Source of the DNA: Bremerella cremea
GTDB lineage: Bacteria; Planctomycetota; Planctomycetia; Pirellulales; Pirellulaceae
Direction of reading: 5' to 3'
Assembly (NCBI RefSeq): GCF_003335505.1
Contig: NZ_QPEX01000045.1
Span: 558,001-622,000, forward strand
DNA length: 64,000 nucleotides
In this document: positions 34,379-43,334 of the stretch, piece by piece
Layout of the letters: each line of letters begins with the position of its first letter
How positions within the stretch are numbered: the stretch's first letter is position 1
The notes under the pieces: generated by a model
What the model saw: only the letters and a program-made list of their open reading frames with translations
Told to the model about the DNA's origin: nothing
Database searches by the model: none
Made by a program: the position numbers and the translations under genes

Positions 34379-35788
34379 CTAGTAGGCATTCTTATCCCCA
34401 AACAAGACGAACACCGTCTTGAAGAGGATGCGCAGGTCAAGCCATAAGCTCCAATTGCGAATGTACTCGTGATCGCACTGAACGCGGCGTTCCATTTTTT
34501 CCATCGTGTCGGTTTCACCCCGCCAACCACTTACCTGAGCCAAGCCGGTAATCCCTGGCTTTACCTTATGACGCAGCATGTAATGTTGGATCAACTTGCG
34601 ATATTGTTCGTTGTGCGCCGAAGCATGCGGACGAGGCCCAACTAACGACATCGACCCGAACAGCACGTTAAAAAGCTGTGGCAGTTCGTCGATGGAAGTC
34701 TTTCGCAGAAAGCCACCAATCGGCGTCAAGCGGCTATCGTTCTTGGTTGCCTGGGTAACGGTCGCCCCATCTTCGCAAACGGTCATACTGCGGAACTTCC
34801 AGACCAAGATCTCTTGGCCATCGAGTCCGTATCGTCGCTGCTTAAAGAAAATCGGCCCCTTCGAGGTTAGCTTCACCGCCAACGCCACCAGAAGCATCGG
34901 CACCGCCAAGATCAGCAGAGCCAGCGAAGCCAGGATGATATCGCTCACTCGCTTTAAAATTCCATCCACGCCCAGCAAGGGGTTCTCGTAAACGCTAACC
35001 ACCGGCAAGCCCCGGATATCGGACCAACGCGAATGGAGCAAATCGAACACAAAGAAATCTGGCACGATATAAACCGAAGCGGTCGTATCGCCAAGATGAT
35101 TCAGCACGTTGCGAATCCGAGTTTCGGCTCGCATGGGAAATGTAATATAGATCCGATGAATCTCTCCCCGGCGTGCCGCTTCGACCAGCTCGTGCAAATT
35201 TCCTACGCATGCCCCAAGGTGATCTGGTATCGCTGGCAAACGCGAACTTGGCCGGTCGTCGTAAAAACCATAGACCTTCATGCCCAAGTCAGGTGTATCG
35301 CGGATATTCTTTGCGAGTTGAATTCCCAGTTCATTCACCCCCACAATCGCCACTCCCAACTGGTTCACACCGCTGGCCAACATCCAGCGGATGATCGTTC
35401 GCAATATCATTCGGGCGGTCGTCATCAGCAATGGTGTCGTTAAATACCAAGACACCAGCGCATACCGATTAAAAGAATGATCAAAGTGGAACAGCGTGGC
35501 ACAGAGAAAGAGAATGCCAAGCGAGATCGTCCAAGTCAGCACGCCACAGGCAATTTCCCGTTGCGTAGAAACACCACGCCAATTGCGATAAACGCCGGTG
35601 AACTCCGCTACCACGTAATAGATCGCCAACACAGCCGCAACTGCCAGGCGATGGTCTGACTCTGGCTGTTCACCAGCCCCTAGCACCGCCAAGACCATCC
35701 CCAAGATGATCGCCACGGCATCAATCACCCGGTAAAGGCCATCGAGTATCGTCGACTTGTATTGAATATTGCGGAGTCGATCGGTCAT
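34379..35788 (-). CDS. Undecaprenyl-phosphate sugar phosphotransferase, WcaJ type
   Basis: The 469-residue protein has an N-terminal membrane region with four or five helices, a nucleotide-binding-like CoA-binding-type domain (VAIVGVNELGIQLAKNIRDTP), one more membrane helix, and the catalytic C-terminal domain of the polyprenyl-phosphate hexose-1-phosphate transferase family: KRVSDIILASLALLILAVPML, FFKQRRYGLDGQEILVWKFRSM, then RKTSIDELPQLFNVLFGSMSLVGPRPH and KPGITGLAQVSGWRGETD. It would load glucose-1-phosphate (or a related sugar) onto undecaprenyl phosphate to start exopolysaccharide synthesis. No other EPS genes flank it directly; the Wzz-like gene is 3.6 kb away. Sugar specificity cannot be read. 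Confidence 0.92.
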   Translation of the reverse strand: MTDRLRNIQYKSTILDGLYRVIDAVAIILGMVLAVLGAGEQPESDHRLAVAAVLAIYYVVAEFTGVYRNWRGVSTQREIACGVLTWTISLGILFLCATLFHFDHSFNRYALVSWYLTTPLLMTTARMILRTIIRWMLASGVNQLGVAIVGVNELGIQLAKNIRDTPDLGMKVYGFYDDRPSSRLPAIPDHLGACVGNLHELVEAARRGEIHRIYITFPMRAETRIRNVLNHLGDTTASVYIVPDFFVFDLLHSRWSDIRGLPVVSVYENPLLGVDGILKRVSDIILASLALLILAVPMLLVALAVKLTSKGPIFFKQRRYGLDGQEILVWKFRSMTVCEDGATVTQATKNDSRLTPIGGFLRKTSIDELPQLFNVLFGSMSLVGPRPHASAHNEQYRKLIQHYMLRHKVKPGITGLAQVSGWRGETDTMEKMERRVQCDHEYIRNWSLWLDLRILFKTVFVLFGDKNAY

Positions 35789-35879
35789 TTTATCTGCCAG
35801 GAAGTGCGCACACGCGTTATCAATTGCTTAAACCTGGCAAATATAGGTCAGCACGGTTCCCCTGCGCGGATTTGTCTTG

Positions 35880-35901
35880 CCAAACCCATCACTGGGTTTG
35901 G
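35880..35901. other. Perfect 9-bp hairpin between AsmA-like and WcaJ-like genes
   Basis: CCAAACCCA and TGGGTTTGG close a TCAC loop, ~50 bases after the AsmA-like stop and ~90 bases before the WcaJ-like start. There is no T-run, so it may be a transcript-end stem or a regulatory hairpin. Confidence 0.4.
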
Positions 35902-35949
35902 ATGCTCTTGACTGAAAGCAACGATCGTGTCGGTTGTTCCGCGAATGCG

Positions 35950-37428
35950 CTATAGATCAATCGCACCATCTTCGGAAACGTTCGGTGGGGTGGCCGTTTC
36001 GCCATCGGGCGGGGGTTCTTTCAGGCTCTTTTCCACGCGGCGAAAGAAACGCTTCAGCAGCCCTTGTGGCGGTGCCTCTTCTTTGGCGGCATCGGTCGAT
36101 CCTTGCTGCGGGGTCTCGCGCCTCTGTCGCATCTGATCGAGCAATCCTCCCTCGCGATTGGCCCCTTGCAGCAAAGCACCGGTCAGTCCCATGATCTGCT
36201 CGACATCAATCTGGCCATCATCCCCCTGCAGATTCAACTCCAGATTCTCGTTCTGCAGTAAATCGCGAAGCGTTGATTCTGCGGTAGACAAAAGAGAATT
36301 CCCCAATCGTTGGCCATCGATTTGAGGGTTATCAAGCGTTCCCACAATCGGAATTTGAATCGTCTTGCCGCGCAGGGCTGCCAGCAACGGATTCGGCTTG
36401 TCCCCGGTTAGAAGCTCGCCGGTCTCAGCCAAGGGAATTGGAATTTCGGCGATCAGATCGAGTGATTTATCGAGCCCCACAAATCCATGCGTACGGACTC
36501 GCAGGTTGCCCACACCAAAATCGAGCCCTTCATGATAGATCCGCCGATCGACCAGTTCGAATTCGATATTGCAATCGGTGAACACTTCCACGGAAGCCCC
36601 CACGCCCAGAAAGTCGGTGATCTTCTGGACCAAAGGAGAGCCGGTTAGGTTTACCTCGTGAATACTAAGTGTTCCTTTACCGACCGAATTTTGGCGATCG
36701 GCCAGCGGAACGCGAATTTCCTTTAAGGAAAGCGATACGTCTCCGTCTACCTTGGTAACCCCTGTCACCACCGGTGCGACAAACTTCAATAGGTCGTCGC
36801 ACATCGCTTGCGTCAACTGTTGATGCTCCATCAACGTCGCTTCCGGCACCAAAAGCGACGGCCCCTCGGCCTCGGTTTGGCCAGGCCGCAGTTGCGCGAG
36901 AAACGCGATCTTCTGGAATCCCCATGGCTCGCCTTGGCCAGGCTTGCGAACTTCAACGGAAGCATCAAAGACCGAAACATCAATCGTCCGGCTTAATGCT
37001 GCTTGAAGTTGCGCTTCATCGATCGAAGGCGCTGCCTCGGGGCCCCGGTTAAAAAGATCCGATGTTTCCGAGGGTAACTGCAGCACGATCGCCGGCCGCT
37101 CGATCACAAGATTCCCGAGCTGGCGTGGCTGTGAAATCAATTGAAACAGCGAGAGATCGTTGGTGATTACAGCGACATCGACGTCGAATTTGTTTTCCCT
37201 CTGAGCAACTTGAAGATGCTCGATCTTCGTCGATTGAAACCAACCGACGGAAACGGAATCGACCGCCACCGTGACTTCTTGCCCGTTGAACAATTGATGC
37301 AAGAGAAAGTCGCGGATAGGCCCATACGCCATGATGGTAGGCGCAGCGACGAGCAGGATTACCAAGAGCAGAAAGCAGCCGCCAGCTAAGCCCAGCAACT
37401 TGCCCCAATGTTTTCGGATCAGCTTCAT
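35950..37428 (-). CDS. AsmA-like single-span protein, tentative
   Basis: The 492-residue protein starts with a basic MKLIRKHWGKLLGLAGG, then a membrane helix (about residues 12-34). The extracytoplasmic part has the beta-rich character of AsmA-type proteins: VDSVSVGWFQSTKIEHLQVAQRE, LFQLISQPRQLGNLVIERPAI, a middle of beta-strands, then IQIPIVGTLDNPQIDGQRLG, a phrase found in AsmA C-terminal domains. The end (about 440-492) is charged and disordered. AsmA-like proteins bridge the periplasm and move lipids to the outer membrane. The match is by pattern only, without a diagnostic site. It lies next to tpx, separated by a structured terminator. Confidence 0.6.
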   Translation of the reverse strand: MKLIRKHWGKLLGLAGGCFLLLVILLVAAPTIMAYGPIRDFLLHQLFNGQEVTVAVDSVSVGWFQSTKIEHLQVAQRENKFDVDVAVITNDLSLFQLISQPRQLGNLVIERPAIVLQLPSETSDLFNRGPEAAPSIDEAQLQAALSRTIDVSVFDASVEVRKPGQGEPWGFQKIAFLAQLRPGQTEAEGPSLLVPEATLMEHQQLTQAMCDDLLKFVAPVVTGVTKVDGDVSLSLKEIRVPLADRQNSVGKGTLSIHEVNLTGSPLVQKITDFLGVGASVEVFTDCNIEFELVDRRIYHEGLDFGVGNLRVRTHGFVGLDKSLDLIAEIPIPLAETGELLTGDKPNPLLAALRGKTIQIPIVGTLDNPQIDGQRLGNSLLSTAESTLRDLLQNENLELNLQGDDGQIDVEQIMGLTGALLQGANREGGLLDQMRQRRETPQQGSTDAAKEEAPPQGLLKRFFRRVEKSLKEPPPDGETATPPNVSEDGAIDL

Positions 37429-37445
37429 GGTTTTGCTCCGGCGAC

Positions 37446-37521
37446 AAAAAAGGGGATCACCCCATTATCCTACGATTTGCCTCAGCGGCAATCGATTGTT
37501 GGACAATCGGACTGATCCCCT
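37446..37521 (-). terminator. Branched terminator of tpx
   Basis: On the minus strand GGGGATCA and TGATCCCC close a ~53-base loop that contains its own CGATTG-TCCAA-CAATCG hairpin, and the outer stem runs into TTTTTT. It follows the tpx stop by ~40 bases and directly precedes the AsmA-like start. Confidence 0.7.
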
Positions 37522-37559
37522 TGATTTTTTGGGCCAGCAATCGCCAGCCTCATTCGCGA

Positions 37560-38081
37560 CTACAGCAGCGAATTCAGCGCCGCCAAAGCAGCGTCGTAGT
37601 TGGGTTCCTGCGTAACTTCTGGGCAAACTTCGGCGTAGACGACCTTGCCTTCGCTATCGAGCACAAACGTACCACGGGCCAGCAACTTCAGCTCATCAAT
37701 CAGCATGCCCCAGTTGTTGCCGAAGCTACGATCTTGGTAATCGCTGTACTGCTTGATATTCTCGATGCCTTCGGCACCGCAGAAACGATTCTGGGCGAAT
37801 GGCAAGTCCAAGCTGACCGTCAACGCATTGACCTTATCGCCCAAGCCACCCAGTTTCTGATTGAATGTTTTGGTTTGAATTTGGCAGACACCGGTATCGA
37901 GCGAAGGCAAGACACTGATGATGGTCGGCTTTCCCTTAAGATCGGCCGGCGTGATCGAGGTCAGGCCTTCTGAACCGAAAGCATGCAACTTGAAGTCAGG
38001 AGCGGCCTGGCCGACTTGGACTTCTTCGCCTACTAAAGTCATCGGGTTGCCTTTGAAGGTAATCGCTGCGGGACGACTCAT
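37560..38081 (-). CDS. tpx: Thiol peroxidase (Tpx, atypical 2-Cys peroxiredoxin)
   Basis: Tpx reduces hydrogen and lipid peroxides using thioredoxin. The 173 residues match the family. The peroxidatic Cys 66 is in LPSLDTGVCQIQT and the resolving Cys 101 in DLPFAQNRFCGAEG, with the usual spacing of about 34. The opening MSRPAAITFKGNPMTLVG aligns with the usual family start. Late motifs RGTFVLDSEGKVVYAEVCPEVTQEPNYDAAL are also typical. A structured terminator lies after the stop. No redox partner is adjacent. Confidence 0.97.
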   Translation of the reverse strand: MSRPAAITFKGNPMTLVGEEVQVGQAAPDFKLHAFGSEGLTSITPADLKGKPTIISVLPSLDTGVCQIQTKTFNQKLGGLGDKVNALTVSLDLPFAQNRFCGAEGIENIKQYSDYQDRSFGNNWGMLIDELKLLARGTFVLDSEGKVVYAEVCPEVTQEPNYDAALAALNSLL

Positions 38082-38266
38082 GAAACTTCCTCTCGCTATG
38101 AAATGTTGTGATGGGCAATATCGTGATGCGCATTGTGACGCGCCACTAGAAGACGATAAAGAGGGTGCCCACCCGCGTGATGAAGCCTTGCTAAAGCGCT
38201 TTCTCCACGAATTACGGGGTTTACGTTAGTCGCCCTGTTTCGCAGCCGAGTCCTCAATAGAAACGC

Positions 38267-38305
38267 AAAAAGACCACCCCAGCTTATCAGCAGGGCAGTC
38301 TTTTT
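38267..38305 (-). terminator. Terminator of the BON-domain gene
   Basis: AAAAAGAC-cac-CCC pairs with GGG-ca-GTCTTTTT across a loop of about 12 bases; on the minus strand the stem runs into TTTTT. It lies 55 bases after the stop of the BON gene. Confidence 0.7.
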
Positions 38306-38359
38306 CGTTATCGAAATGGTTCGCGGAGCGATAACCTTGGACCGTTGAAGCCGGTCCGG

Positions 38360-38578
38360 TTAACGCCAGGCGACTTCCAATTGATTTTCAACATCGTGAA
38401 CGCCATCGACACGCAGCACGGCTTCCTGAGCCATTTGCTTGTGAAAATAGCTGCCCACAGTCCCTTTCAAAACAACTCGCCCTTCTGTTCCTTCGACCTG
38501 CAGATTGCGGCCAGGAAAATGTGGGCTACTGGAAAGGGCTTGATAAACGGTACTGGCAAACGCGGAAACGTCGTGCAT
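38360..38578 (-). CDS. Small BON-domain protein
   Basis: From the ATG at 38576-38578 (GAGG 8 bases upstream) the product has 72 residues; the GTG immediately before it is an alternative. The sequence reads as one BON domain: FASTVYQALSSSPHF, then LQVEGTEGRVVLKGTVGSY, HKQMAQEAVLRVDGVHDVENQLEV. BON domains bind lipids or peptidoglycan in exported proteins, but there is no signal peptide here, so this one is likely cytoplasmic or too short to tell. A small stand-alone BON is common in planctomycetes. Confidence 0.8.
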   Translation of the reverse strand: MHDVSAFASTVYQALSSSPHFPGRNLQVEGTEGRVVLKGTVGSYFHKQMAQEAVLRVDGVHDVENQLEVAWR

Positions 38579-38809
38579 CACGGGTGCCTCAAGGAAAGGT
38601 GAGATCTAGAAATTCGTAGCGGTGCTATCACTGCTATCGGAATCTTCCCCGGCGACCTGCACGAATTTGCGGGCGACATAGGCAAACTGGCAGAAACCCT
38701 ACCAGTTAGCGGGGTCGTAACGAATAGCTCCCCGCTTGGCTTGCGCGAATCACGAAATCACCTACCTACGGATGTCGCACGAAACGGCGGCATCCTCCCC
38801 AACACCCGC

Positions 38810-41626
38810 CTAAGCAAACAGGCTCTTGGCTAGTTCTTCCGCTTTGGCAATCGCGGCGGGGATTTGTTCGGCGTCTTTCCCGCCTGCCTGGGCCATGTCA
38901 GGCCGACCACCACCAGAACCGCCTACCAGGGCTGCGGGCTCTTTCACCCAATCGCCTGCTTTCAGCCCCTTTTCGGTCAGCGATTTGCTAATGCCAGCCA
39001 CGATGGTGACTTTCCCTTCGTCGGCGGCGGCAAACAACATAACTGCAGACGAAGCGGTGCTCTTGCGGATCTGGTCGATCAATTGCCGCATTAAGTTGGC
39101 ATTCGCGCCTGGCACTTCCGCGACCACCACGCTGACATTGCCCACTTGGGATGCTTTGGCCAAGAGATCGTCGCCGGTAAGCGTGCCCGACTTTGCCCGT
39201 TCGGCCAGTTGATGCTTCAGCTTTTCGATGTCGGCAAACAAAGTTTGTACCCGTTCGGCTCCATCGAAAAGTGGCACGTTCAACTGTCGGGCAGCTTCTT
39301 TGAGCATCTCTTTGCGGTGGAAGTAATCGACTTCCGTACTGCCAGAAGACTTCGTCTTGGCAGGAGCCTCAGGAGCTTTACCACTACCGTTGACCGCTTT
39401 CTTCATGTCTCGCACGTAACCGACTAAGCCCTTCACGGCTTCCGGTACATCCGTCACACCACAGCCCAGGGCCTTGGCCATGTTGCTAAGCGATTGATCG
39501 ACCTTCGCGCGGTACTCTTTCGCTTTCTCGCCGGTCAGAGCGATGATGCGCCGTACGCCAGCGGAAACACTTTCTTCGCTGATTACCTCAAACGCTTGTA
39601 CCTGGTTGGTGTTGGTCAGGTGAGTCCCACCGCACAACTCGCGGCTGAAGTCTCCCATGGTGACCATGCGGACCGGGTCAGGGTACTTCTCGCCGAAGAG
39701 CATCATCGCCCCCAGTTCCCGGGCTTTGGCCAGGGGAACCGTTTCCCACTTCACCGCGCCGCCACCGACGATGTTGGCGTTCACGTCCGACTCGATTGTC
39801 GTCAATTGATCGAGCGCGATCGGCTCCATGTTGGTGAAGTCGAACCGCAAGAGATCGTCTTCGACCTTGGAACCTTGCTGCTGAGCATGCGAGCCAAGCG
39901 TCTTCTGTAACGCGTGATGCAAAATATGCGTAGCGGAGTGAGCCCGTTTGATGGCTGCCCGACGCGACGTGTCGACTTCTGCCGTGGCGATCGCATCGGT
40001 CGCGATTGTGCCTTTGGTCAGGTAGCCAACGTGCAGGAAGAGATCGCTATCTTTTTGGGTATCGGTGACAACGAACTCGAAGTCGTCCGACACGATTCGC
40101 CCGACGTCGCCAATCTGTCCACCAGATTCGCCGTAGAAGGGGGTCTGGTCGAGGACAACGATCAGTTCATGATCTTTCCCCGTCTCGCTGCATTCATTCA
40201 CCAAGCTGTCGTCTTTATTTTCCGAAGAACGAACGACGACTCCCTTGACGGTAACTTCACTTGTTTCGGAATCGTAGCCAACAAATTTCGTTGAGCGAAC
40301 CGAGTTTTTGAGCGATTCAATCGGGCCGGTGCCGAACAATTCGACCTGGGCTCCGCCAGATCGTTCGCCGAACTCTTCCATGGCTTTCTTATAGCCAGCC
40401 CAATCGAACGTGAAGCCATGTTCGATGGCAACTTGCTCGAACAGCTCCGGTGGGAAACCGTACGTTTGATATAACTCGGCCGCTTCGTCTCCGCTGACGA
40501 CGGTGCGATTGGAGGTTCGCATGCCGGAGAAGATCTTTTCGCTACGAGCAATCCCATCATCGAGCGAGTGGAGGAAGTTTTCTTCTTCGCTCTTAATCAC
40601 ACTCTTCACGCGGGTAACCGAATCTTGCAAATCGGGATACGGGGTCTTCATCATCTCGACGATCTTGTCGACCAACTGATAAGCAAACGGATGATGCATG
40701 CCCATCTGGTGGCCATCGAGGACGGCCCGCCGCAAGAGGCGACGAATGACGTACTTTTCTTTGTTCGCCCCGGGATAAACATTCTCGTGTACGGCCATCG
40801 TACAAGCTCGAATGTGATCGGTAATCCGGCGGAGACGACGACCGTTGTCGGAATCAGGATCGTACTTCACCCCACAAATTTCGCCTGCCGCTTCGACGAT
40901 CGGGCGCAGGATATCGATGTGGTAGTTCGTACTCACACCTTGCAGTGTGGCCGCCGTCCGTTCCAAGCCCATGCCCGTATCGATGTTCTTGCTGGGCAAC
41001 GGTTCCAGATTGTTTGGCGGATCTCCCACGCGATTGAACTGCGTGAACACGAGATTCCAAATCTCAACCTTTTTGCCATCTGTGGGTGTGAAATAGATTT
41101 CACTGCAAGGGCCGCAAACGCCATCCGGTCCTTGGCTGGGCGCACTGGCCGGCCAAAAGTTTTCATCCTCGTCCAAGTATTCGATGCGTGTGAACGGCAG
41201 GCCGATTTTATCGTGCCAGATGTTGGCCGCTTCTTCGTCGTCCTTGTAGACCGTAACGCTCAGTTGCTCAGGATTCATTCCGAGCCACTTCTTATCGGTC
41301 AGAAATTCCCAGGCCCACTGAATCGCCTCTTCTTTGAAGTAATCGCCGAAGCTGAAATTACCCAGCATCTCGAAGAAGGTATGGTGATAGGCGGTCCGGC
41401 CAACGTTGTCGATATCGCCGGTGCGCAAGCACTTCTGGCATGTCGTCGCGCGGGTGAAGTCAAGCTTCACACGCCCCAGAAAGTGGTCCTTAAACTGGTT
41501 CATCCCAGCAGGCGTGAATAGCACGGAAGGATCCCACGTAGGGACCAAAACATCGCTCGGACGGCGTGTGTGTCCTTTGGTCTCGAAAAAGCTGAGGTAC
41601 TTTTCGCGGAGTTCGTCGGTTTTCAT
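38810..41626 (-). CDS. alaS: Alanine-tRNA ligase
   Basis: AlaS charges tRNA-Ala and edits mischarged Ser and Gly. The 938 residues are slightly longer than the usual 875. Seen: an N-terminal class II core with YLSFFETKGHTRRPSDVLVP and PAGMNQFKDHFLG, then TYHHTFFEMLGNFSFGDYFK, and GMGLERTAATLQGV. The editing domain has HSATHILHHALQ and CGGTHLTNTNQVQ, the two halves of the zinc-binding site. The C-terminal C-Ala domain ends GGSGGGRPDMAQAGG. No key residue appears missing. The start ATG is at 41624-41626. Confidence 0.97.
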   Translation of the reverse strand: MKTDELREKYLSFFETKGHTRRPSDVLVPTWDPSVLFTPAGMNQFKDHFLGRVKLDFTRATTCQKCLRTGDIDNVGRTAYHHTFFEMLGNFSFGDYFKEEAIQWAWEFLTDKKWLGMNPEQLSVTVYKDDEEAANIWHDKIGLPFTRIEYLDEDENFWPASAPSQGPDGVCGPCSEIYFTPTDGKKVEIWNLVFTQFNRVGDPPNNLEPLPSKNIDTGMGLERTAATLQGVSTNYHIDILRPIVEAAGEICGVKYDPDSDNGRRLRRITDHIRACTMAVHENVYPGANKEKYVIRRLLRRAVLDGHQMGMHHPFAYQLVDKIVEMMKTPYPDLQDSVTRVKSVIKSEEENFLHSLDDGIARSEKIFSGMRTSNRTVVSGDEAAELYQTYGFPPELFEQVAIEHGFTFDWAGYKKAMEEFGERSGGAQVELFGTGPIESLKNSVRSTKFVGYDSETSEVTVKGVVVRSSENKDDSLVNECSETGKDHELIVVLDQTPFYGESGGQIGDVGRIVSDDFEFVVTDTQKDSDLFLHVGYLTKGTIATDAIATAEVDTSRRAAIKRAHSATHILHHALQKTLGSHAQQQGSKVEDDLLRFDFTNMEPIALDQLTTIESDVNANIVGGGAVKWETVPLAKARELGAMMLFGEKYPDPVRMVTMGDFSRELCGGTHLTNTNQVQAFEVISEESVSAGVRRIIALTGEKAKEYRAKVDQSLSNMAKALGCGVTDVPEAVKGLVGYVRDMKKAVNGSGKAPEAPAKTKSSGSTEVDYFHRKEMLKEAARQLNVPLFDGAERVQTLFADIEKLKHQLAERAKSGTLTGDDLLAKASQVGNVSVVVAEVPGANANLMRQLIDQIRKSTASSAVMLFAAADEGKVTIVAGISKSLTEKGLKAGDWVKEPAALVGGSGGGRPDMAQAGGKDAEQIPAAIAKAEELAKSLFA

Positions 41627-41806
41627 CAGGAAATCGTTTTCGTAGCCAGTTTTCGATATTTAGCCAGAGGGTGGAGTTACTCTTTATCTCCCCCTCAAAC
41701 TTCGGGACACAAACACCTTATCATAAGTTCTTTGCCAATCTGGGCAAAGGTGCCTGAGCAGAGGCGTTTCGAGTCCGTTTCAGCCCTTCTAATGCTGGGC
41801 AAGAAT

Positions 41807-41844
41807 CAAAACAAGGCCGGCCATCTCCCGTGATGGAGATAGCC
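41807..41844 (-). terminator. Terminator of recA
   Basis: GGCTATCTCC and GGAGATGGCC (one G-U pair) form a 10-bp stem around ATCACG, followed by a weak TTGTTTT tract on the minus strand. It lies ~70 bases after the recA stop. Confidence 0.65.
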
Positions 41845-41914
41845 GACCTCGGAACCCTGTTTTGCTGCATTAAGCGAAATGGAAATACTTGCCGCCCAAA
41901 GCTTTCGGCTCGAA

Positions 41915-43063
41915 TTAAAATTCCTCAGCCTCTGGCATTTCCTCGCCAGGATCTTCGTCGTCGGAGACCATCGGAGGAACCACGGGAGCCACGGCCACCA
42001 TCACTTTTTGCTTGATTTCCTCGGTTATCTCCGGATTTTCAACCAGGAACACCCGAGCCTTTTCCTTACCTTGCCCCAACTGCATATCACCGTAGCGAAA
42101 CCAAGCCCCGCTGCGAGCCACGATCTTATGGGTCAGGCCTAAATCTAGCACGTCCCCTTCGTAGCTGATGCCATCTTTGTGCATCATGTCGAACTCGGCG
42201 ATCCGGAAAGGAGGAGCGACTTTGTTCTTGACGATCTTGGTCCGTACCCGTTGGCCGACCACGTCTTCCCCGTCTTTCAATTGCCCAATGCGGCGAACAT
42301 CGACGCGACACGAGCAGTAGAACTTTAGGGCGCGACCACCTGGCGTCGTTTCAGGACTACCGAACATCACCCCGACCTTTTCACGGATCTGGTTGATGAA
42401 AATCACGCTGGTCTTCGACTTCGAGATCGCACCGGTCAGCTTACGCATCGACTGGCTCATCAAACGAGCTTGAAGACCAACATGCGAGTCACCGATTTCG
42501 CCATTGAGTTCCGCCTTGGGAACCAGAGCGGCGACCGAGTCGACCACAATCACATCCACCGCGTTCGATTTAACCAGCATCTCGGTGATCTGCATCGCTT
42601 CTTCACCACTGGATGGCTGACTGACCAGCAAGGTCTCTAATTGAACGCCAAGTTTTTTCGCCCAACTAGGATCGAGTGCGTGCTCGGCATCCACGAATGC
42701 GGCGATGCCCCCGTTCTTCTGGGCTTCGGCAATACAGTGCAATGCCAGCGTTGTTTTACCACTTGATTCCGGGCCGAACATTTCGATGATTCGTCCCCGC
42801 GGAATCCCTTTGCCCCCCAGGGCCAGATCAAGGGAAAGCGAACCGGTCGAAATCCCTTCGATTACCTTGAAATCGTTGCCCAGGGGCATAATTGCCCCTT
42901 CTCCGAACGACTTTTCGATTTGCGAAAGAGTCGTCTTCAGGGTTGTATTCCCCGCAAATACATCCTTTTTGGCTTCCGTCCCTTTAGCGGCGGTGCCCTT
43001 GCCGGACGATTTTGCTTTCTTGGCTGCCATCTTACCGTTGCTCTTAGTTGCGACTGTGACCAT
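41915..43063 (-). CDS. recA: Recombinase RecA
   Basis: RecA forms filaments on single-stranded DNA, drives strand exchange, and activates the SOS response. I start at the ATG at 43061-43063 (382 residues) because AAGGAG lies 9 bases upstream; an upstream frame to 43216 is not supported. The N-terminus is a 45-residue Lys/Ala-rich extension (MVTVATKSNGKMAAKKAKSS), then the core: GEGAIMPLGN, Walker A GPESSGKTT, PSWAKKLGVQ, Walker B VIVVDSVAALVP, INQIREKVGVMFGSPETTPGGRALKF, and a Glu-rich tail DEDPGEEMPEAEEF. All motifs look intact. Confidence 0.97.
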   Translation of the reverse strand: MVTVATKSNGKMAAKKAKSSGKGTAAKGTEAKKDVFAGNTTLKTTLSQIEKSFGEGAIMPLGNDFKVIEGISTGSLSLDLALGGKGIPRGRIIEMFGPESSGKTTLALHCIAEAQKNGGIAAFVDAEHALDPSWAKKLGVQLETLLVSQPSSGEEAMQITEMLVKSNAVDVIVVDSVAALVPKAELNGEIGDSHVGLQARLMSQSMRKLTGAISKSKTSVIFINQIREKVGVMFGSPETTPGGRALKFYCSCRVDVRRIGQLKDGEDVVGQRVRTKIVKNKVAPPFRIAEFDMMHKDGISYEGDVLDLGLTHKIVARSGAWFRYGDMQLGQGKEKARVFLVENPEITEEIKQKVMVAVAPVVPPMVSDDEDPGEEMPEAEEF

Positions 43064-43072
43064 TTCTTTGGG

Positions 43073-43078
43073 CTCCTT
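43073..43078 (-). promoter_or_regulatory. Ribosome binding site of recA
   Basis: AAGGAG on the minus strand lies 9 bases before the ATG at 43063 and supports that start. Confidence 0.65.
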
Positions 43079-43334
43079 TATGCGGAATGACCGAAGGCAC
43101 TGCAAGCGGCCCTGCGGATCAAAGTGCACAGATGAACAGTGTACAAATTTGCATCTACAATGCAATCTTGTTTCTGGTTTGTTTCTAGAAAAAATGATCG
43201 GCGAAACGCTGGACACGTTAGGTCAGAGGACCCTCAAGAATTTCCCAGCAATCACCACGGATCGGCCTAAACCAAAACCAGCAAAGTCTTTACGCCAACA
43301 ACAAACAAGCCAAAATTCCCGGCAAACGCCAAGA

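Noticed and set aside
40568..41521. Long plus-strand frame (317 codons) opposite alaS
   Set aside because: It is fully antisense to the conserved alaS catalytic domain and its translation shows no domain; a codon-bias shadow.
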